Below, piece by piece: positions 12,136 to 23,422 of a DNA stretch of 58,837 bases. The first letter of the stretch is position 1. Each line of letters opens with the position of its first letter. The stretch comes from Phaeoceros laevis (lineage: Eukaryota > Anthocerotophyta > Anthocerotopsida > Notothyladales). Made by a program: the position numbers and the translations under genes. The stretch spans positions 1 through 58,837 of the forward strand of contig JBNGIQ010008826.1 in the NCBI GenBank assembly GCA_049999765.1, read 5' to 3'. The notes beneath the pieces are model-generated. The model searched no databases. It had not been told where the DNA came from and worked only from the letters and a program-made list of their open reading frames with translations.

Positions 12136-14940
12136 ATGGCGCGTGCTCAGCTGAATTTTCATGACAGACCCCAGACGCGCGGAGTGGGTATGCCCAATCA
12201 TGCTATGGTGAAGCACATGTTGTTAACATTGCTGCCACTTTCAGACCATCGCTGGGAGGTGGAAGCTCAGGCAGCCGCACGAAGGAGCGCCAGGAATGCA
12301 GAAGCACGGCAGGTGGCTGGACGTGATGCGCCAGTGACCAGGTCGCGCGGAGCATGGGCAGCCATACCGCAGTCGTTTGAACCAATGACGCCCGAGCGAG
12401 AGGTGGCTGCCACTGATGAATCCACCCCACCATGGTTGCAAGCGGCGTGGGATGCGTCGCTACCTGTGACCTCTTCGAGTGAAGAGCTGTCTCCGCCAGC
12501 TGGTTCGCGTGGCGATGCTAGCGCTTCGAGGCGGGACCAAAGGAGCTCAGCGGGAGCCGGCAGCTTGACACACGGGACAGCAGAAGGGGAAGAGGTGCCA
12601 GCAACCGCGCCGGTACCTCCCATGTCCCCTCCGTTCTCAATTCCACTCGCGCCCATGGTTGTAGGGTTGGGGACCTTGCGACCAGAGCAATTGATGGAAA
12701 AGGTGATGCAGGCGCAGTTGTTCTCCTTCCAGGAGCTGGGTTACACCCCTGTGCAGGTGGTGCAAGTGCTGTCATTGGGGATGGAGCCTCGGCCTGTGCC
12801 CGTCACACTTGCGCAACCGGAATTTTTGCTGGAAACAGGGGACGATGCCCTGTTCTCAGATTCGCAGGAGTTTTCTCCTCCACTAGTTTCTATCAAAAGG
12901 ACTGGTAAACCGGCCGTTCTAGCAGAAGCTACCATTGTGCCGGAAGTGAGTGGATCAGAGCAACAGGAACAGGTGACACTGTCCCGATGTGATGCCATGA
13001 CGGTGGTCACGCATCAATGTGAGCTGACTGCTATTTTATCTCAACCTGCTCATGTGAACAATGCTATTTTACATCAGGTTGCGAAGGGCTTGCCTGCCAT
13101 TTCACCTACAGACCGCATGGTTGTGAATTTGGGTGCTGTACTGGTTGATAACCGTGACGGGGTGGTGACTGTCAATGGTCAGGTACCTAAGGTAGCCCTG
13201 TTAGACACAGGTGCTCAGCCCGTTATACTGGGATCAAATTTCGCCCAAAAGCTTGGGCTGGTTGGAGAAGCCCTTAAGGATTCAGCATGGCGAATTCGTA
13301 CAGCTGGAGGGCAGGTGGAAAAAGTGCAAGGAGAAACGGTTCAGTTTCTCAGTGTAGTTTTTAATCCAGACACCAGCCAAGCCATGGAGCTACGTGTGAG
13401 GTGCTTGGTCACGTCGGCCACCAACGACATTCTTCTTGGGCAAGAAATGTTGTTTCCCTCAGGTGTCACCATCGACAACTGGACTGAACAGGCTTACTAT
13501 CGAGTAGACTGGGAGGGTGCAGGTTTGCATTTTGAATTTCTTCCGCTGGATCTGCATGGGTTGCAGACAGGTGGGGCAGCACTGGCAGCCCTCAAGGAGG
13601 CCTGTATGGCCACTTATGAGAAGTGTCTGGACTCAGCATGGTTACAGGAGGACGTGGAGTGTGACTCCTTGAGTGCGTTGCCTGCTCTTGCAGTCAATTC
13701 AGCTATTGACTACACCCCAGCTACTTTGCAGCTTCTACAAAGCAGCGAGCTTGCTGTTCAGGAGGCACTGAGCAAAGTGGAATCTATTACTACAGTGAGC
13801 AGTAATCAGGTCTCGGTTGCTCCCATTTCTACAGCAACTATACAATGGCAACCTCCAATTGACGGCATCACTATGGTGGAGCTTTTTGGAGGTATGGCTG
13901 CTGGCCTTGAGGCAGTCCTCAAAGCGGGCATGCGGATTCGCAAATACGTGCATTGTGATATCAGCCCTCATGCCCGTGCTGTAGCTGCAAGCAAGATGGA
14001 GCAGCTGCAGAAGGCATATCCTCAGCAACTTACTGCCGAGGCATGCCAGTCCACATTCACGACCTTCCCTGCAGATGTCACATTGATTCAGAAGCAGCAT
14101 GTGCACCTTCTTGGAGATGTGCATTTGATTGTAGCTGGCTGGGAGTGCCAGGGCTTCTCCCAAGCTGGGACAGGTCAGGGTTTGATGGACCCGCATTCAT
14201 GGCTCTTTGCCGATTTAGTGCGGATCAGAGGCTGGGTGCAGAAACGTAATCCTTATGCTGGTTACATATTGGAAAACACACCTGCACAATTTGACAGCTG
14301 GGATTCCGTCAAGCAGGACTTTGCTGTTGTCCAACATATGGTTGGTGAACCCTTGCTGGTGGATGCAGTGCAATGCGGCTCTCTGGCCCATCGGTTACGC
14401 AATATATGGACGAATTTGGTGCCAGTCCATGTGTTACAGTTGGCTCTTCGATATACCATTCGAGATCCATCTTTGACTGTCGCACAAATCTTGGATGAAG
14501 ATACTGTGTGCAAACCAGTACAACGCCGGGAAAATGCACCATGGTTCCCTGTTAACCAGCCGGGTGCTCCCAGGGCAGCCTGGCCTACACTTGTTTCTTA
14601 CCCTGGTTCCCATGCGTTCAAGGGTGAAGGAACTGGCATGGTCTAGCGCCAGCCCACAGGCAAATGGGAAGCACCCAGTTCTGAGGAGTGTGAGCGCGCT
14701 ATGGGTTTTCAGCCCGGCACTACCGCTCATCGTAAGTTGAATCAAGCCAAACGCAATTCCATTTTGGGAAAAGCGTTGGACTCGAATGTCATGTCCTGGC
14801 TTATGTCAGCTTGCCTCATCTTTCAGATGTTACGAGGGGTTACTGGCAGCAGTGGGCCTGTGTATACCTCTATAACATGGCATCCCGATTATGTTTACTT
14901 ACCTTGTCATGGCAAATACAGCTTTATGCCTGTTGTGGGG
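12136..14940 (+). pseudogene. Protease plus DNMT3-like C5-cytosine methyltransferase of element 1
   Basis: In frame with gag. The retropepsin motif LLDTGAQPVILG is at about 13198-13233, with Asp-Thr-Gly intact, and a downstream ILLGQEM matches the protease flap end. The methyltransferase follows at about 13870-14830. Motif I is VELFGGMAAGLEAVLKAG (about 13876). Motif IV is GWECQGFS (14137-14160), where Cys is the catalytic residue. Motif VI is ENT, motif VIII is HRLRNIWTNL, and the C-terminal GF-containing motif X region is at about 14700-14830. Motif spacing and the HRxR-x-x-W-x-N string are most like DNMT3. A TAG at 14644-14646 splits motif X from the rest, and a G-run near 14938 shifts the frame. 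The canonical Pro before Cys is Glu here. In a live element this would methylate DNA, perhaps its own cDNA; that is inference. Confidence 0.82.
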
Positions 14941-16777
14941 GGGGGGAGGAGCTACCCACTTTTTGGAGCATGGACCCATCTCTGCAGCCCAGTTCTAGGC
15001 ACATGCCTATGCAGGAGGCAGCATACCAGGCCTATCAAGCTGAGGTTCATAACGCCATGGAACAAGGAGGAGGGCATCCAGCTGTGCACAATAAAAAAGG
15101 GCCTGACAACTTGGCATGGACTACTGGTCCTCAGCTGAAGCCAGGGGAGGAAGCTCAGTTGCATGAATTGCTGCGCAAGCACAGGGGATGTTTTGCCTTT
15201 AGATGAAGGAGCTGGGCAAATGCAGCATTACAAAGTTCAAGCTCAACTTAACAGATGATTCAACGATTTTTAAAAGGCAGCATCATTTGAGTAAGTATGA
15301 GTGGGAGCTGGTTGATGCCCGTTGCAAAGAGCTACATGAGGCTGGTCTCATCAGGCCATCCTCTTCCAGCTTTGCAGCAGCAATTGTCCTGCCGGCTAAA
15401 AAGGACAGTCACGGTCTATGGACCGAGAAGCGTATGTGCGGGGATTATCGGCCGCTCAACTTGGTGACTCCACACGACAGGTACCCAATGCCAACCCTAG
15501 AAGAAATTTTTGATAGCATCGGCGAATCGACATATTTCTCTATTCTGGATCTTAGGCAGGGGTTTAATCAGATCCTGCTGGAAGAGGAAGATCGTTGCAA
15601 AACCGCATTCCATGGCAGCAACCAATTGTGGGAGTGGCTAGTCATGCCGTTCGGCCTCAAGAATGCCCCAGTGACATTCCAGCGGGTGATGGATCAGGTG
15701 TTGGCAGGTTCTGATTTCTTAAAATGTTATGTAGATGATGTCTTGGTACATAGTCGTACATTTGAAGACCACCTACAGCATCCGGAGAACTTGTTTGAGC
15801 GACTTAGTAAAGCTGACCTGAAATGTCATCCTGCAAAGTGTGAACTGGCCATCAATACTGTTATTTATTTAGGTCACAGGGTGGTGCCGGATGGCATCAT
15901 GCCTCACATGACCAAGGTGGACGCCATCAACAGGGTGCCAGTTCCGCAAGATGTCCCTAAACTGCGAGCGTTTATTGGGCTTTGTAACTATTACCGAGCC
16001 TATGTGCCCGAGTTCAGCAGGGTGGCCAAGCCCTTGTATGGGTTACTTAAGAAAGACACGCAGTGGGCATGGAGCCAGGAATGTCAAGAGGCCTTTGAAA
16101 GCTTGAGAAGGAGCCTGACTGAACAACCCCTTTTGCGCAGGCCAGACTTTGCCAAACCCTTTACACTGCACACTGATTGGTCTAGCTTAGGAATTGGAGC
16201 TGTCCTTACGCAACAGGAGACAGGGTGTGATGAGCATGTGGTGGCTTATGCCTCCCATAGCAACAACAAGGCTGAGGCTAACTATTCCTCATATGAGGGA
16301 GAATGTTTGGCTGTAGTCTGGGTTGTTTCACACTTCCGGCCTTATTTGTATGGTCGCAGGTTTCACTTGGTCGCTGACCATCAACCTTTGAAATGGCTTA
16401 TGACCAACAACAAGCTCAGCGGGAAGCTTGCGAGATGGGCACTTATTCTTCAGGAGTATGAGTTTGAGACTGTTCATCGTGTCGGCACTACCCACCAGAA
16501 TGCGGACATGTTATCCAGGAACCCTGCTGCCTCCACCACAGATCTGACCGGAGCACGTATGGATTTCGATGACGAATCGAAAATGCATACTCATGCACCT
16601 GCATACTTGTCTCTTTTGGTTAATGTTGTTAGCACTGAAACGGTTTCTCGAAGGGACATTTGGCAGGATAGAGATACCATGCAATTTTTGCAGACAGGAA
16701 GGAGCCTATCCTCCAGGTCTCACTCCTTCCCAGAGGGATCGCATTCAACAGTGAGCACGAAGGTACGAATGGAGGAC
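14941..16777 (+). pseudogene. Reverse transcriptase and RNase H of element 1
   Basis: The RT N-terminal lead-in is read at 14941-15206 and, after a further frame change, 15203-16777 runs open. It shows typical Ty3/gypsy blocks: a GDYRPLN block (about 15440), LDLRQGFNQI, MPFGLKNAP and the catalytic YVDD at 15728-15739. RNase H follows with TDWSS (about 16170), the conserved YEGECLAV and DHQPLKW. A short tail before the integrase is frame-shifted near 16778. Catalytic Asp residues are intact in the long ORF, so this is the best-kept part of element 1. It copies element RNA to DNA in virus-like particles. Confidence 0.88.
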
Positions 16778-16778
16778 T

Positions 16779-18128
16779 GATCATCTGGTTAGGCTGCTGC
16801 CAGAGGGAGAACGATTGGTGCCACTTGAACAAGACCGGACAGGTCTCATTCAACGTGTGCACGCCGAACTTGGTCATTCTGGAATTAAGCGGACTTATAG
16901 TCTGCTGGCTCCGCATTACCACTGGGCGGGCATGTATTTGCAGGTACGGCAAGATGTGGCTCGATGCACTTAATGTGACAGGGTCAAGTCGTCCTTCAAT
17001 GATCGTTCTACCAAGCTTCAACCGCTCCCTATTCAAGGACTGTTTTACAGGTGGTCATGCGACCTAGCAGGTGAACTTCCCATCACACCACGGGGCAATG
17101 TGTATGTCCTAGTCATGATTGAGCATTTCTCTGAGTGGATTGAGCTAGTAGCCCTGCCAGACAAGACCTCCCGCAGCACCAGCCAGGCATTTTTACAGCA
17201 AGTGCTTAGCAGATTTGGGGCCTGTGCGGAGTGCCTTACGGATCAGGGTACTGAATTCAGGGGTGAATTTCAGGATTTGCTAGATCATGCTTTGGTGGAC
17301 CACAGGCGTACCTCTCGGGATCATCCCCAAGCTGATGGCTTAGCTGAGAGGATGGTGCAAATAGTGAAACAGGGCCTACGCAAGTTTTGTTTGACTCATA
17401 ACAAGACTGACTGGGATTTGGCATTGCCTTACCTTGCCACGGGCTATCGTATGAGCAGACATGCATCTTTGGGGGAGTTTTCCCCTTACTACTTGTTGTT
17501 TGGGCGCCATCCCTTGCCGCCTTCTAGCATCGCTCGACAAATGGAAGGAGTAGTCGACTTGGATAGCCCTGCTATGTGGGCTAAGGTTATGTCGGAGCGT
17601 GCCGCGTTGTTCAAATGCGCCATGCCCATGGCAATGCAGAATCTGAAAATCGCTCAACACCGTGATACTCTCCGGTATGCTCACATTCGGGGTGGGTCTT
17701 ACAAACCCAAGGCCCGCAAATTTGATGTGGGTGATTTCGTTTACATGCAACGCCAGCAACAGGACACTCTTGAGACTTCCACCAGCCGAGTAATCTTGTG
17801 TGTCCACTCCATCAAGCCATCAGGTATTCTGGTTCTGCAGGGCAAGGATGGCCGCACCATTGCCCAACATCCCAAACACTGCGCTCCCTGCCACTTGCCC
17901 AATCTGGACACAACAGTGGTGACTGCCAACTGGATCCCGCCGGTTGACTACCCTTGCCAAGCTTGCCATCGCATTGATGATGCTGACAAAATGCTTTTGT
18001 GTGACAATTGTAACAAGGGGTACCATCTTTTCTGCTTGAAACCTGAGCTCACGGAAGTGCCAGATGCTCTTTGGTTTTGTCCGCCCTGTGCAGCCTGTTC
18101 TTCAGGTGGCAGCTTCTCTTCTTCCTAG
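16779..18128 (+). pseudogene. Integrase with C-terminal PHD finger, element 1
   Basis: The frame opens at 16779. The N-terminal zinc domain has a GHSG helix and a C-x2-C pair, the latter interrupted by a TAA at about 16970. The catalytic core keeps all three acidic residues: Asp in SCDLAGELP, Asp in LTDQGTEF and Glu in ADGLAERMVQ. At about 17954-18089 a PHD finger follows, with C-x2-C, C-x2-C, H-x2-C and C-x2-C ligands in C4HC3 order (YPCQACHR, LLCDNCNKGYHLFC, WFCPPC). PHD fingers bind histone H3 tails. Here it replaces the chromodomain found in chromoviruses and may steer integration; that role is inference. The stop TAG is at about 18126-18128. Confidence 0.85.
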
Positions 18129-18130
18129 TC

Positions 18131-18146
18131 AAGGAGCTGGGGGGGG
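18131..18146 (+). other. Polypurine tract of element 1
   Basis: A purine-rich stretch ending in eight G sits three bases after the integrase-PHD stop, where the plus-strand primer is expected. A similar G-run follows the stop of element 2. The stretch 18147-18300 between it and the right repeat has no counterpart before the left repeat. Confidence 0.6.
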
Positions 18147-18300
18147 TACAAACTGGCTGACTACTTTCTTTTTTTTTTAAACTGCAATTGCTACTCACTA
18201 TGTAAGTGCATTTGTGGCCACATGCATCAGTTTGGGCAAGGATGTTGTTTAAGCAAAGGCTCCCGAGACAGGACACCCCTATACACATACGCACGACAGC

Positions 18301-18788
18301 TGTCATGACGTGTGAATCCACGTCGTTCAGCAGGTGGTTGCTTTCATCTTTCATTGTATCAGGGCTGTAGTTTTGGGTTTTCTAGGTGCGATAGCACGTT
18401 GCTTGTTTTCCCTTGCTTTTACCATGCTGGAATAACGCATGCTTATCAGTTAATTAGTTTGCCGCTGGGGCGTCTACTTAATGATGCCAAAACCATGTAG
18501 CGGGCCCGGGCTAGTAGATCCTGTTCAGGATCGGCCGTTGGCAGGGCATTTATAAGCCCAACTTATGCAGCGGTTTGTGCGCGCTGGCGGCGGCAGCTGC
18601 CTAGGACATAGAAAGAAGACGAAGCCCAAAAGTCTCTTGCCGCTCCTTAGGACACAGTCTTAGCAAGTTCCACAGTTAGACGAGTGCTGGGCTTTCCGCC
18701 TGCAGCTGTATGCTTTGCAATTCTCAAGCGTTTGCATTTTGATTTGTTGTGCAAGCTGAATCTCGTCCGGCAATTTGCAGGCTCCCCT
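18301..18788 (+). repeat. Right flanking direct repeat (3' LTR, partial) of element 1
   Basis: About 488 bp matching 9186-9658, with TATA-like TTTATAAG at 18549-18556. It ends abruptly at GCTCCCCT, where copia coding sequence begins. A string similar to an initiator-tRNA primer-binding site (TTGTATCAGGGC, 18354-18365) is present only in this copy and makes the exact LTR limits uncertain. Confidence 0.7.
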
Positions 18789-19474
18789 CGTACAAGGCAG
18801 CAGTAGGGACACTTATCTACTTGACATGCTTGACGAGAGTTGATATCGCATTTCCTGTTCACTTAGTGTCCCAGTTCCTAGCAGCATACGGAAGAGACCA
18901 TTGGACACAGGTGATGCGCATGATGCGCTACCTCAAGTACACATCTAGTTTCTGCATCACATACAGGATGACTGATGGCAAAATATTAGCACTTGAAGGC
19001 TTCTGCGACAGTGATTGGGCAGCAGACCCTGACAGTAGGAAGTCAGTAGCTGCTTACGTGTTTATGATTGCAGGAGGACCCATCTCGTGGTCATGTAAAA
19101 AGAATGCAAACATCTGTTTGTCAAGTACTGAAGCCGAATATAAAATTCTTACAATTGCTGCCAAGGAGGCAGTTTGGGACCGCAGATGCTTGGATGATGT
19201 TGGTCAGACATAGCTAGAAGCAACAAAATTATGTTGTGACAATCAGGGAGTGATTGCATTAGCAAACAATCCTGTTTTTCACTCAAGGACTAAACATATA
19301 GAAGTCCACCATCACTTTATCCGTGATGTGGTGGCAAGAGGTGAAATCCAATTGCACCACATCAACACATCCGAGAACCCTGCAGACATTCTGACGAAGG
19401 CATTGGCAGCAGATCAGCATATGAAGCACTTTCATCGTCTCGGTCTTGTGCCTACAGATGATGAAGATGCCTAG
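18789..19474 (+). pseudogene. Ty1/copia RT C terminus and RNase H fragment
   Basis: One frame reads YKAAVGTLIYLT, DSDWAADPDSRKS, LSSTEAEY, RTKHIEVHHHFIRD and ADILTKAL, all hallmarks of copia RT end and RNase H. It is crossed by one TAG at 19211-19213. The 5' part of the element (gag, protease, integrase, most of RT) is missing at the junction with the element 1 repeat. From 19475 to 20139 is the 3' non-coding part of the element; a 173-codon antisense ORF there is not recognised. Confidence 0.85.
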
Positions 19475-20139
19475 ATTAGTTTGCAGTCTCAGCCAACATG
19501 CATAGTTTGCTAGTGTGAGTCAGTATAGAACATACCTGGTCAATCTCTTGAGTTGAAATGCATGTCGGGAACTGCAAAAACAACACAAACACGAACAGTA
19601 GGTTAGTGACTTTGCTGCACGGCGCTCAAGGCGGTGAAGAAGGCAAGCATGCATACCGTAATGGTTTGTGAAGGAGGATGGTGCACTGCAAGAGACTGTG
19701 GAGCACAGAAACCTCAAGCCAGAGCGACGACAAAAGAATGATGCTGGTGCCCAGTTCACGCCCTTGCAGGTGAGCGTGCAGCCGTGGTGATGGTGTCCAA
19801 CAGGCAGTTGTCTCCTCCACTCCAGTGACAAGTACTCACAATCAGCGTAGGAAAGACGATTGTCAACCCATGTAGCCGCAGCGGCTTGCTCGATCACAGC
19901 TGCAGGTGAGAAGTCTCTCTCGACCTCAATCCTGGCAGTTAAGTACTCGGCATGGCGCAACAAGGCGCCGCTACACATGTGAATGCATCTAATGAGATCT
20001 GTGAGGAGGCCGAGGAGCGGCAGTAACCTGGCGGACAACATCGCGGCAAGTGAAGCTCAAACGGAGCGCAAGTGGAGCGTAATCGCAAAGCGGCGAAGGC
20101 AGAATGACAAAAAGTAGGGCAGTTCTCGTCGAGTGGGGG

Positions 20140-20371
20140 TGTTGGGGAAATCCTAGTACCCCCATATAGGGTTATATACATTAAGTATGGTTTATTCGAC
20201 TTCGAACGCTAGTTAGGCGTAGGTGAGTTAGTTAACCAGGTTGACCGTCATAACTGTCACCTGTCCAAGGACAAGACTGTCGGCCATGTACATTCTTGCC
20301 ACTGACGTTCCCCTCTTCTTGCAATACAAAGCTTGCACGCTATAAGATCTAATGTCTACCTAGTTATTACA
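20140..20371 (+). repeat. 3' LTR of the copia remnant
   Basis: A purine tract (GAGTGGGGGTGTTGGGG, from 20131) leads into a stretch starting TGTTGGGGAAATCC and ending TTATTACA, about 232 bp with TG...CA ends. The position after the RNase H fragment supports an LTR. No matching 5' LTR is in the window. Confidence 0.65.
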
Positions 20372-22669
20372 ATAGTCAGGCACCAAGCCGGGAGGTGTAG
20401 ATACTCAAAGTGTGGTTCAGCAGGGACTGTAAGCAGGCAGGTTACTCGAGGGATCACAGCAAGAGGGAGGTGGTGGACGAGGGAGGATGCTAGCGCAGGC
20501 TAGCTGCAGAACATAAGACTGGGATAGCGCAGAAAGGCAATGGAGGAACGATTTTGAAGACAAAACTGACGTTCAGTAGCTTAGCGGGGTGTGTTATATA
20601 GTGTTGGTTATGCTTGAAGGGGCGGGAGAGGGCTTGAAGGTAAAGATATTTAGCATGCTGCAAGTAGGCTGGGTAAAAATAAACGGCTGCATTATTGGTG
20701 ATCGGTTGACGGGGACAGCAAGATGTGGCTAGAAACCGTTTCCAAAAACAGCCCTCATTAAAGCTTGCTCATGTCATATGGCGCTGATGTTGGACATGTG
20801 TCCTGGTGGCAGCTAGAGTCTAGCCCTCATTGGCCAAATGACCAGGCAGCTCTTAAATGAGTACCCTAAACAGCATCTGTTGTCATCATCCAGACCACAA
20901 GGTCTAGCCACGTCAGTTCATTACTCATGCCTTCTTACATATAAAACCCAAACTGCTTTGGGCGGCACAATAGACTTTGTGGCATCGGGTGTCGGGCCGT
21001 CCAGTAAACACTCATGCTGCACATATTTTACCATTGTGCTGCACTGTTTACAGTGTCACAGGTTTCTTCCGGATTTGTGTATCCATTGCTGCCAGCATTC
21101 GAGTTGTAGCTTGGGCGTTGGGCATCAACGCTTGAAATATGCATGGGTTCTGGCAAATGGAAAAGAGATTGCCTCAGAACGCTGGCCACAATGAGCCAAA
21201 GCCAGTTGCTCCACTCATGTTTCATTGCATTGCAGCCGAATGCCTTCCCCAAAATAACAACTCTAGCAACCTTCTCAATTCTGTCTACCAGAATTGCCTT
21301 GTCTACAATGAATGTTTTTATAATCTTGCTTACCCCAGAGCCAGTTACCTCTGCGCCTGCCCCTCCTTCCTATTAAGGACCAGCTACTTTTGGGCCTGCC
21401 GCAACATCCTGGCATGGACCAACAATGCCCGCCCACCCCCTAGGGATTTTGCTGAAGAGCCCTCCTTTCTGCTGCCGCTTGCCAAGGAACCGAGTAAGGC
21501 ACTTTCCGGAGGCACTTGCAACAAGGCAGCCGTGCTCGTGGAGATGTGCTCTTGTTGCTGTCCACCGCTAATACTGCTTGCCCGATGACCGTCTGCAGAA
21601 AAACCCAGGCAACATGGAATTCGTGAGGCCGAGGACCTTGGAACCGGAGGTAGCTGCCCCGTGGAGTAGAACGGGGAGGACAGGGCTTGCCCGAAAGCTG
21701 CACCTGTGCNNNNNNNNNNNNNNNNNNNNNNNNNNNNNNNNNNNNNNNNNNNNNNNNNNNNNNNNNNNNNNNNNNNNNNNNNNNNNNNNNNNNNNNNNNN
21801 NNNNNNNNNNNNNNNNNNNNNNNNNNNNNNNNNNNNNNNNNNNNNNNNNNNNNNNNNNNNNNNNNNNNNNNNNNNNNNNNNNNNNNNNNNNNNNNNNNNN
21901 NNNNNNNNNNNNNNNNNNNNNNNNNNNNNNNNNNNNNNNNNNNNNNNNNNNNNNNNNNNNNNNNNNNNNNNNNNNNNNNNNNNNNNNNNNNNNNNNNNNN
22001 NNNNNNNNNNNNNNNNNNNNNNNNNNNNNNNNNNNNNNNNNNNNNNNNNNNNNNNNNNNNNNNNNNNNNNNNNNNNNNNNNNNNNNNNNNNNNNNNNNNN
22101 NNNNNNNNNTGCTCAAACACTGTTTGAGATGGGAGATTGGCTGCCAGTGGGTTGACCGCCAGACCCTCGCACCGAGAACCAAAGTAAGGGGGCAAGAAGG
22201 GGGAAAGAAGGTGGTGAAAGCTAGGTAGAAGGAGCTCAAAGGAACCACAAATATTGAGGCGGGCTGTGCCGCTCCGGGATCAACCACGCCAACAGCTGAG
22301 GAAGACCAGAATCCACCGGAGGGAAGCCAGGGTACCTTGCAAGTCAAGCAATCACACCAAGCCCGTCTTGGTGCGCCTCTGTCGCTTCTGCGGGCAGCAT
22401 GACCACATTAGCCGCCAATATGATGAAGTCCGAGCACGGAGACAGAGGGCCCTAGCCACAGGCCCCGGCATCAGTTGCCGCAAAACCCTCACGCAGCCTA
22501 TCCAATCCTGCCAGCACGGGCTAGGAGAGCCGATCCATCGGCCGGAAAATAGACTGGAGATGGGTCCCAGTAAAGCACCAGCATCCGCCGCTACGATTGC
22601 GTCCACACACTGCACGGCCGCCACAGGGGACGCTGCCGTCCCCCTTTCCGGCTCCATCTCGAGCCTGCA
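20372..22669. other. Non-coding region, no gene recognised
   Basis: Contains a 400-N gap (21710-22109). ORFs of 75-150 codons occur on both strands, but none shows recognisable domains. It is probably repeat-derived or intergenic. Confidence 0.4.
21710..22109. other. Assembly gap, 400 N
   Basis: Exactly 400 N; the size matches two other gaps in the window and is probably a fixed estimate. Confidence 0.95.
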
Positions 22670-23422
22670 TCTCAATCTCCGAAGTTGTAATGGCCTGTCA
22701 CGTATGGTTTCCTACGTGGCACGGATGTGCCATGGGTGGTGGGTATGGCCTCGCCCTGGTCATGCGCAACTACTTTTGGATCGTGCCTTTCCCGTCCGCC
22801 ACTCTTCCTTATACCCGTCCCCCTACAACGGTTGTCGTACGCTGGGTTTGGTAGCACGTGCTAGCGTGCGCCCCAAGCACCATCCCTATTCAAACCCTAG
22901 GTCCCCAACACCCCAAGTTCCCAACCCAATGCACCAACCCCAGCAGGCGCGGTCCTTAGGAAAAACCAAAGGCAGAGCAAGAGGACCCGAGGGCTTGGCC
23001 AGCCGACGCGGCCCTTTCAAAAACCCAAGAAAGCAAGAGAGAACCAACAATCTCTGCCGATTGGATGTCACCGGTTTCTGTGGTAGTTGGCCAATTTGTA
23101 TTGCATGCCCATGGCCCGTGCCGCGGGCCATGGGCATGCGGGTGTAGCAATCCGGTGAGGGCTCCATGCATGTGTGACCAAATGCATGGGATGGGGCTGC
23201 TGCACGCGCGGTTCGCAACACGCTCGCGTGCGCTTGAAACCATGCACGGGGAAGGCATGCGGACGGGGGAGACATCCGGACGGACAAGAAGGCAGGGCGG
23301 GAGCGCGGACAGGTTTGTCATGTCACATGGCGAGGGCATGGCTAGCAGCCTAGCACCCATGGCCTATCCGTGCCACGTATGAAACCGTACGTGTCAGGCT
23401 ATTACAACTTCAGAGATTGAGA
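22670..23422. mobile_element. Non-autonomous DNA transposon (MITE-like) with about 70-bp terminal inverted repeats
   Basis: The left end from 22670 (TCTCAATCTCCGAAGTTG...) matches the reverse complement of the right end down from 23422 over about 70 nt with roughly eight mismatches, ending near CCATGGGTG. The unit is about 753 bp. A 297-codon plus-strand ORF overlaps it but has no recognised domain. A perfect palindrome sits near its centre. A target-site duplication was not identified, so the superfamily is undetermined. Confidence 0.65.
23103..23139. repeat. Perfect 16-bp inverted repeat in the TIR element
   Basis: Arms 23103-23118 (GCATGCCCATGGCCCG) and 23124-23139 are perfect reverse complements with a 5-nt loop, close to the midpoint of the 22670-23422 element. 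Confidence 0.85.

Larger units (their letters stand above)
9186..18788 (+). mobile_element. Ty3/gypsy element 1 carrying a DNMT3-like domain and PHD finger (decayed)
   Basis: Order on the plus strand is: direct repeat (9186-9658), gag with two zinc knuckles, aspartic protease, C5-cytosine methyltransferase, reverse transcriptase, RNase H, integrase, PHD finger, purine tract, direct repeat (18301-18788). RT before integrase defines Ty3/gypsy. Coding is broken by stops at 11200, 12103 and 14644, a TAA in the integrase zinc domain and frame changes near 14941, 15200 and 16779, plus a 400-N gap. True LTR ends are unresolved: the left copy seems truncated, because a purine tract lies 155 bp before the right repeat, and the right copy abuts a copia fragment. 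No target-site duplication was found. Confidence 0.85.

Noticed and set aside
19520-20041. 173-codon minus-strand ORF in the copia 3' region
   Set aside because: Possible additional antisense ORF of copia, but no similarity can be named and the element is a fragment.
21568-22347. Long ORFs crossing runs of N (also at 10224-11202 and 35220-35821)
   Set aside because: Open only because N codons are not stops.
22254-23147. 297-codon plus-strand ORF
   Set aside because: Crosses the left end of the TIR element, has low-complexity basic/Pro-rich composition and no domain; probably chance.
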